In this document: piece after piece, positions 61,201 through 64,000 of the stretch | How positions within the stretch are numbered: the stretch's first letter is position 1 | Layout: the number at the start of each line of letters is the position of its first letter | Origin: Pseudorasbora parva | Taxonomy: Eukaryota; Chordata; Actinopteri; Cypriniformes; Gobionidae | Assembly (NCBI RefSeq): GCF_024679245.1 | Contig: NC_090182.1 | Coordinates: 40,312,547 to 40,376,546, forward strand | Length of the DNA: 64,000 nucleotides | Direction of reading: 5' to 3' | The notes under the pieces: generated by a model | Seen by the model: only the letters and a program-made list of their open reading frames with translations | The model's database searches: none | What the model was told of the DNA's origin: nothing | Position numbers and translations under genes: made by a program

Positions 61201-63905
61201 CAGGAGGATTTCTGAAGATACTCGCACTCTCGCAGTCACACAACATAAGTGTAGTTGTTTTTCTCATGTGTTCTACCGCATCGTTTTACAATGCCAAAGA
61301 GGTCTAAAGTGTGGCTACACTTTAGAAAAGTGGATGCCGAGTCAGCAAAGTGCAACATATCAGGACGGTTCATTTGACAAGGGTGAGCGCTCAGTTCTGT
61401 GCCCTGGCGCAGTTCGTTTGGCCGTCCCTGGCCCGTTTGGAAGAGGTGAGCCAGAGCGCGGTTTGCATGCAGTGTGAGCGCTAACCGTGTCAGAGCACGG
61501 AACAGCTGTACGCTACGGTCATCATTATGACAGCAAACACCAAATTATTACTACTTGGCAGAAGACACACCCACAATAAGCAAAATATCTCTAAACTCTT
61601 CAAACCTGTTACCTTTTGCTGTACTTCTGTGGGAAGGAGACATTTGTACCAATTGACTGTGGGATTTGTACTGAGACGTTTCAAATTATTCCAAACTTGT
61701 ACAGGTCCTTCTCAAAAAATTAGAACTTTTATCACATGTGCAATATTTTCCATAATATAATGATAAAAATGTAACTTTCATATATTTTAGATTCATTGCA
61801 CACCAACTGAAATATTTCAGGTCTCAAAAAATTAGCATATCATGAAAAGGTTCTCTAAACGAGCTATTAACCTAATCATCTGAATCAACTAATTAACTCT
61901 AAACACCTGCAAAAGATTCCTGAGGCTTTTAAAAACTCCCAGCCTGGTTCATTACTCAAAACCGCAATCATGGGTAAGTCTGCCGACCTGACTGCTGTCC
62001 AGAAGGCCATCATTGACACCCTCAAGCGAGAGGGTAAGACACAGAAAGAAATTTCTGAACGAATAGGCTGTTCCCAGAGTGCTGTATTAAGGCACCTCAG
62101 TGGGAAGTCTGTGGGAAGGAAAAAGTCTGGCAAAAAACGCTGCTCAACGAGAAGAGGTGACCAAACCCTGAGGAAGATTGTGGAGAAGGACCGATTCCAG
62201 ACCTTGGGGGACCTGCGGAAGCAGTGGACTGAGTCTGGAGTAGAAACATCCAGAGCCACCGTGCACAGGCGTGTGCAGGAAATGGGCTACAGGTGCCGCA
62301 TTCCCCAGGTCAAGACACTTTTGGGCTACAGAGAAGCAGCACTGGACTGTTGCTCAGTGGTCCAAAGTACTTTTTTTCGGATGAAAGCAAATTTTGCATG
62401 TCTTTTGGAAATCAAGGTGCCAGAGTCTGGAGCAAGACTGGGGAGAAGGAAATGCCAAAATGCCTGAAGTCCAGTGTCAAGTACCCACAGTCAGTGATGG
62501 TCTGGGGTGCCATGTCAGCTGCTGGTGTTGGTCCACTGTGTTTTATCAAGGGCAGGGTCAATGCAGCTAGCTATCAGAAGATTTTGGAGCACTTCATGCT
62601 TCCATCTGCTGAAAAGCTTTATGGAGATGAAGATTTGGTTTTTCAGCACGACCTGGCACCTGCTCACAGTGCCAAAACCCACTGGTAAATGGTTTACTGA
62701 CCATGGTATTACTGTGCTCAATTGGCCTGCCAAATCTCCTGACCTGAACCCCATAGAGAATCTGTGGGATATTGTGAAGAGAAAGTTGAGAGACGCAAGA
62801 CCCAACACTCTGAATGAGCTTAAGGCCGCTATCGAAGCATCCTAGGCCTCCATAACACCTCAGCAGTGCCACAGGCTGATCGCCTCCATGCCACGCCGCA
62901 TTGAAGCAGTCATTTCTGCAAAAGGATTCCCGACCAAGTATTGAGTGCATAACTGAACATAATTATTTGAAGGTTGACTTTTTTTGTATTAAAAACACTT
63001 TTCTTTTATTGGTCAGATGAAATATGCTAATTTTTTGAGATAGGAATTTTGGGTTTTCATTAGCTGTATGCCAAAATCATCAGTATTAAAACAATAAAAG
63101 ACCTGAAATATTTCAGTTGGTGTGCAATGAATCTAAAATATATGAAAGTTTAATTTTTATCATTACATTATGGAAAATAATGAACTGTATCACAATATGC
63201 TAATTTTTTGAGAAGGACCTGTATGTTGTCGTATTCTTCTCCATGATGTGCATGTACTTATGTTGTTGCTTTTCAACGATGGAAAAGGGATTTGTTTATT
63301 CATTCATTTGTATTTTTGATTACTTATTTATTACAGTTTTGTTCACTTGTAAGATGACCTTGAGTGTTACGAAAGGCGCTGTTAAATAAAAAGCGCAGAG
63401 GATAACAAAGTAGAGCAAAACAAAACACCGGTCATGAATTAGAGGCTAAAATTTTGATTTTTAAAGAGAAATGTCAGAGGAATTCAATATAAGAGAAGAG
63501 GGGTCAGAGGTCACTCTTTTGCCGCACACACAAAATTGTCTGAAAGAAAAGTCATACACACCTAGAATGGCTTAAGGGGTGAGTAAATCATGGGCTAATT
63601 TTCATTTTAGGGTAAAATATACCTTTATCTACGGCATTTTTATAATTATACTAGGTCTTTAATTCACAGATGATTGTTTCAGCAAAGTGTTAATAATATA
63701 AATACCTTAGAAATTCATGCATTAAGATATGGTTACAGTCCTGCTGAATTGCGACACCCAGGGGTCATTACTGTTTGCTAGTTGCGGTTTGTGATAAAAG
63801 GAACCAAAAAATATAACTCCATATTTGATTGAAAGTTTTAATGTCACCTACCCAAGATCCCTTCACCTCTTGATGGATGTCATTAAACTCCAGAGTGTCT
63901 CCCAT
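34253..63905 (-). CDS. ssrp1: SSRP1, FACT complex HMG-box subunit
   Basis: Seventeen coding exons: 63852-63905, 58849-59034, 58009-58114, 54727-54920, 54541-54641, 51728-51857, 48832-48935, 48623-48751, 47898-48119, 47670-47742, 42794-42923, 39457-39502, 39068-39203, 38643-38810, 37127-37227, 34406-34568, 34253-34327. All are phase-consistent; total 2118 nt, 705 aa plus stop (human 709). With SPT16, SSRP1 forms the histone chaperone FACT, moving H2A-H2B during transcription and replication. Order: N-terminal POB3-type domain ([18 protein letters not shown]), tandem PH-like middle domain ([34 protein letters not shown]), acidic segment, lysine-rich linker, HMG box (about 543-613) and acidic Ser-rich tail ending EESGSD. 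The ATG lies 2 nt inside its exon, so a 5' non-coding exon lies beyond 63907. Teleosts may have two paralogues; a or b is not resolved. Introns are enlarged by transposons. Confidence 0.97.
34698..36713. mobile_element. TTAA-flanked MITE with nested hAT-like element
   Basis: The ends AGGGGTGGTTGATTGC and AATCAACAACCCCT are inverted and flanked by TTAA (34694-34697, 36714-36717). The interior is interrupted by 34887-36162 and by a further repeat at about 36315-36570 (GTAGTATCCATGGCATCACC). It lies in the intron between ssrp1 exons 15 and 16. Confidence 0.75.
34887..36162 (+). mobile_element. hAT-like element with BED-finger ORF fragment
   Basis: The ends TAGGGATGCTCAT and TGAGCATCCCTA are inverted, and the subterminal repeats contain AACCGTTAACC. 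The flanking 8-mers GTTGCAGT and GTTGCTGC match at six positions, an eroded duplication. At 35037 an ORF starts [20 protein letters not shown], the W...F...C pattern of the BED zinc finger at the N-terminus of hAT transposases. The catalytic part is absent. Confidence 0.75.
37127..38810 (-). CDS. ssrp1: ssrp1 HMG-box exons 14 and 15
   Basis: Exon 14 (38643-38810) encodes [20 protein letters not shown] and onward to GKDRKE. Exon 15 (37127-37227) continues [20 protein letters not shown] and adds a Gly/Ala linker. Together they give the three-helix DNA-bending HMG box with the conserved PKRPMSAY start, WLN, and W residues. The intron between (37228-38642) holds two MITEs and a LINE fragment. Confidence 0.95.
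37513..38025. mobile_element. MITE (GGGTGTCCAAAC ends) split by a LINE fragment
   Basis: The left end GGGTGTCCAAACCCAGTCCT pairs with the right end GGCAGGATTGGACACCTCTG, the familiar ends of an abundant fish MITE. The copy is interrupted by 37602-37961. It lies in the intron between ssrp1 exons 14 and 15. Confidence 0.7.
37602..37961 (-). mobile_element. LINE (L1-like) 5' fragment with 16-bp target duplication
   Basis: Read on the minus strand it starts GAGACTTCCGGTTGACGGC and soon encodes an ORF1-like N-terminus from 37805 ([20 protein letters not shown], then a coiled-coil-like stretch ending [14 protein letters not shown]). It stops abruptly with no poly(A). The flanks are the identical 16-mer GTTTTAAATGTGTTTG at 37586-37601 and 37962-37977. 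The fragment thus retains the 5' end and has lost ORF1's remainder, ORF2 and the 3' end. Confidence 0.8.
38325..38628. repeat. MITE fragment ending in (GT)n
   Basis: Contains GTGACATATGAGGACACA and CCATATGTCACAAAAAC in inverted positions, and TGATGGGTAGGTTTAGGG inside. Relatives are at 33660-33870 and 50610-50740. It lies in the ssrp1 intron before the HMG-box exon 15. Confidence 0.6.
39068..42923 (-). CDS. ssrp1: ssrp1 acidic and lysine-rich linker exons 11-13
   Basis: Exon 11 (42794-42923) encodes [20 protein letters not shown] and an acidic run. Exon 12 (39457-39502) encodes [14 protein letters not shown]. Exon 13 (39068-39203) switches from acidic to [20 protein letters not shown]. The acidic block is the FACT region expected to contact basic histone surfaces. 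The 3.3-kb intron between exons 11 and 12 contains the THAP foldback element. Confidence 0.92.
40145..40411 (+). CDS. THAP zinc-finger exon within the foldback transposon (left arm)
   Basis: The ORF starts [20 protein letters not shown] and continues FHRF...[15 protein letters not shown], ending SATPTI. This has the THAP C2CH signature: C-x4-C at residues 5 and 10, C-x2-H in VCSEH, the conserved tryptophans and an AVPTIF-like motif. A consensus donor ACT|GTAAGT follows at 40412, so it looks like a true first coding exon of a transposase-like gene whose other exons are missing. THAP domains bind DNA. Whether it is expressed is unknown. Confidence 0.75.
40889..41056 (-). pseudogene. THAP exon duplicate, truncated (right arm)
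   Basis: The same start [20 protein letters not shown] runs on the minus strand to RVCSEH and then diverges to FTYYHID, losing the end of the domain. It differs from the left arm by R/Q in FHRFR(R/Q)KAW. Because the arms are inverted, the two ORFs converge on the loop. Confidence 0.75.
42060..42350. repeat. MITE fragment with CACTAGATGTCGCTAG end
   Basis: Contains GCCACTAGATGTCGCTAGAA and TTTACACACTGCACTTAA near its right end, resembling a common cyprinid non-autonomous element. The left end is not clear. It lies in an ssrp1 intron; there is no exon here. Confidence 0.45.
43040..47630. other. ssrp1 intron 10, repeat-rich, no exon
   Basis: This 4.6-kb stretch separates exons 10 and 11. Recognisable pieces: a TCACATGATCCTTCAGAAATC Tc1-type MITE scrap at about 43850-43960; a TTAAAGTGCCCCTATTATGG to AATAGGGGTACTTTAAG pair at about 43960-44595; a hAT-like end GGGCTGCTCGATTATGGC at 44630; a GGGGTGATGAATTAAGAAAT element from 45045; and an end TATTCGTTGACAGCCCT near 45980. 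Nothing coding was found. Confidence 0.5.
48124..48152. repeat. (CA)n microsatellite next to ssrp1 exon 9 acceptor
   Basis: A run of about 14 CA units immediately upstream of the exon 9 acceptor GTGTCTAG (exon starts 48119). On the sense strand it is (GT)n in place of the usual pyrimidine tract. Confidence 0.9.
49620..50110 (+). mobile_element. MITE with decayed THAP exon
   Basis: The left part shares CTTTTGATA...GTCATGGTAACATAAGAATATCCTG-type text with elements at 45060 and 20550. At 49902 an [23 protein letters not shown], then HKLPSD, looks like a THAP N-terminus (C-x4-C), ending in a stop. It lies in the ssrp1 intron between exons 6 and 7. Confidence 0.55.
50455..50740. repeat. Two MITE fragments
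   Basis: 50455-50573 ends ACTACATAGTGCAGCTTTAA and matches the right end of the element at 56259-57942 (GGAAACATTTGGGATA). 50610-50740 contains GTGAGGACATTGGTCCCC and ends in CA repeats, like 38325-38628. Confidence 0.5.
52195..53709. mobile_element. Angel-like TTAA-family MITE interrupted by a hAT element
   Basis: The left end AAAGGGATAGTTCACAC and right end GGGTGAACTAATCCTTTTA are inverted. The middle is split by 52307-53335. It lies in the ssrp1 intron between exons 5 and 6. Confidence 0.7.
52307..53335. mobile_element. 1029-bp hAT-type element with perfect 8-bp target duplication
   Basis: Begins TAGGGCTGCACG and ends GGACACCCCTA. The flanks are CTTGAGAG at 52299-52306 and 53336-53343. 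Subterminal AACCGTTAACCGAGG and GGTTAATCGGTCAATGGG are inverted. No transposase is recognisable, so it is non-autonomous. Confidence 0.85.
53747..54499. mobile_element. MITE with GAGCTGCACGATTAATCG end
   Basis: The left end GAGCTGCACGATTAATCGT is mirrored by the right end CCTGAATCGAGCAGCTC; subterminal ATCACGAT occurs on both sides. Probably hAT-type. It lies just left of ssrp1 exon 5. Confidence 0.6.
55036..55482. mobile_element. Relic of the THAP foldback transposon
   Basis: The right arm matches 41150-41563 (GTGCTATTCCGCCATACATT and GGTGAAGTATCCCT end). On its left a short inverted piece of the same arm (CATCTCCCCCTCTCATA) remains. The THAP exon and most of one arm are deleted. Confidence 0.75.
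55490..56258. other. ssrp1 intron 3, non-repetitive stretch
   Basis: No exon with homology is seen. A short plus-strand ORF near 55539-55787 shows no recognisable motif and no splice support. The rest is AT-rich. Confidence 0.35.
56717..57785. mobile_element. DNA element with GGGTGCGTTCACAC ends and internal tandem repeat
   Basis: The ends GGGTGCGTTCACACTTG and CAAGTGTGAACGCACCC are exact inverses. TTA occurs on both sides, which would fit a PIF/Harbinger 3-bp target, though this is uncertain. The interior includes a 110-bp tandem repeat (56915-57243) and inverted GGTCCGCTT/AAGCGGACC-type text. No transposase. Confidence 0.7.
56915..57243. repeat. 110-bp tandem repeat, three copies
   Basis: Units start at about 56915, 57024 and 57134, each with CATTCAAAACAA, GTGTGCTGGATTAAACGCG (or variant), GGCATTATTTTT and AGAACTCATGAAGAGCTCAT. 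A partial fourth begins at 57243. Confidence 0.85.
58368..58391. repeat. (GT)n microsatellite
   Basis: About 12 GT units within the ssrp1 intron between exons 2 and 3. Confidence 0.95.
59533..59975. mobile_element. Tc1-type MITE with CAAAAGTTTGGG ends
   Basis: Contains CCGGTCAAAAGTTTGGGAG, CACTACCATTCAAAAGG and CATTACTCCAGTGTCACATG, with inverted copies of TAATAATCATGTGACAC. This is the abundant fish MITE type found near Tc1 elements. It lies in ssrp1 intron 1. Confidence 0.65.
60027..60055 (+). other. G-quadruplex-like G run
   Basis: Four blocks of five to seven G separated by single T (GGGGGTGGGGGTGGGGGGG and then TGGGGGGG). It fits the G4 consensus on the plus strand, which is the non-sense strand for ssrp1. 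Confidence 0.8.
60245..60475 (+). repeat. L2-type SINE/LINE 3' segment
   Basis: Contains TGGCTGCCGTCGCATCATCC, GTGTGAAGCGCTTTGGGTG and AAAGCGCTATATAAATGC followed by CATTCATTCATTC. This is the typical 3' end of fish L2-driven retroposons. No RNA-polymerase III promoter was identified. Confidence 0.7.
60505..63625. mobile_element. TTAA-family MITE, expanded by nested insertions
   Basis: The left end AAAGGGTTAATTCACCC with AATGAAAATTAGCCCATGA is mirrored at the right by TCATGGGCTAATTTTCATTT and GGGTAAAATATACCTTT. Between them lie a TAGGGATGTCCCGTTCCG fragment (60673), the shared flank (61553-61701) and a Tc1-like element (61702-63221). It lies in ssrp1 intron 1. Confidence 0.6.
61702..63221 (+). 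mobile_element. Tc1-like transposon, 1.5 kb, broken transposase
   Basis: The ends CAGGTCCTTCTC and GAGAAGGACCTG are flanked by TA (61700-61701, 63222-63223). The right inverted repeat is about 200 bp; the left one is shorter through a deletion near 61826. The transposase starts at 61970 ([20 protein letters not shown], helix-turn-helix, then [18 protein letters not shown]). It shifts frame near 62330 after a deletion, continues with [16 protein letters not shown] (first D) and [13 protein letters not shown] (second D), shifts again near 62690, and ends [12 protein letters not shown] (E) with a stop at 62843. All three DDE positions are visible but spread over three frames, so it is inactive. 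Confidence 0.92.
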
Positions 63906-64000
63906 CTCTGTAAAATAGATTATTAACAAATAAATAATACATCAACCTAGAAATAACACCGCATTCATCACAGACGAGTTTAGATGATATCGGATATAGT

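Noticed and set aside
1..64000. tRNA, rRNA, snoRNA or microRNA genes
   Set aside because: None could be supported by eye; hairpins seen belong to MITEs.

Overview
The window is eukaryotic, vertebrate and almost certainly a teleost of the carp/zebrafish group. It has interrupted genes with GT-AG introns, two vertebrate genes (P2X3 receptor and SSRP1), and dense DNA-transposon debris of kinds typical of cyprinid genomes: Tc1-like elements, hAT-type MITEs, and TTAA-flanked foldback MITEs whose ends read like AGGGATAGTTCACCC. The species cannot be named from this sequence alone.

Layout. (1) 1-1303: the left edge cuts an LTR retrotransposon on the minus strand (5' LTR plus open gag). (2) 1798-5373: a plus-strand gene whose last four coding exons are visible; I do not recognise it. 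(3) 7031-19472: a complete minus-strand p2rx3 gene of 12 exons. Splice phases agree throughout and the total is 1221 nt (406 codons plus stop). Its 3' end converges on gene 2. (4) About 19.6-33.8 kb: intergenic, filled with nested MITEs, a 42-bp minisatellite, Tc1-like relics and microsatellites. (5) 34253-63905: all coding exons of minus-strand ssrp1, the HMG-box subunit of the histone chaperone FACT. There are 17 coding exons totalling 2118 nt (705 codons plus stop). The first exon, probably untranslated, lies beyond the right edge.

The two named genes are unrelated in function: P2X3 is an ATP-gated cation channel of the plasma membrane and SSRP1 acts on chromatin in the nucleus. They are neighbours in human too, as I recall. 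No operon or shared-pathway logic applies. What is unusual is the mobile-element layer. About 1.46 kb carrying the P2X3 terminal exon, 3' UTR and poly(A) signal has been copied into intron 7 of the same gene, inside a TTAA-flanked transposon. A 1.9-kb foldback element in an ssrp1 intron carries THAP-domain exons in both arms. A LINE fragment that keeps its 5' end but not its 3' end has a perfect 16-bp target duplication. The retrotransposon shows sequence complementarity expected for self-primed reverse transcription. Several insertions can be ordered in time from nesting, target duplications and empty sites.

Exon coordinates were read by eye from splice signals, phase and remembered family sequences. 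Repeat boundaries marked approximate are uncertain by tens of bases. No database search was possible.
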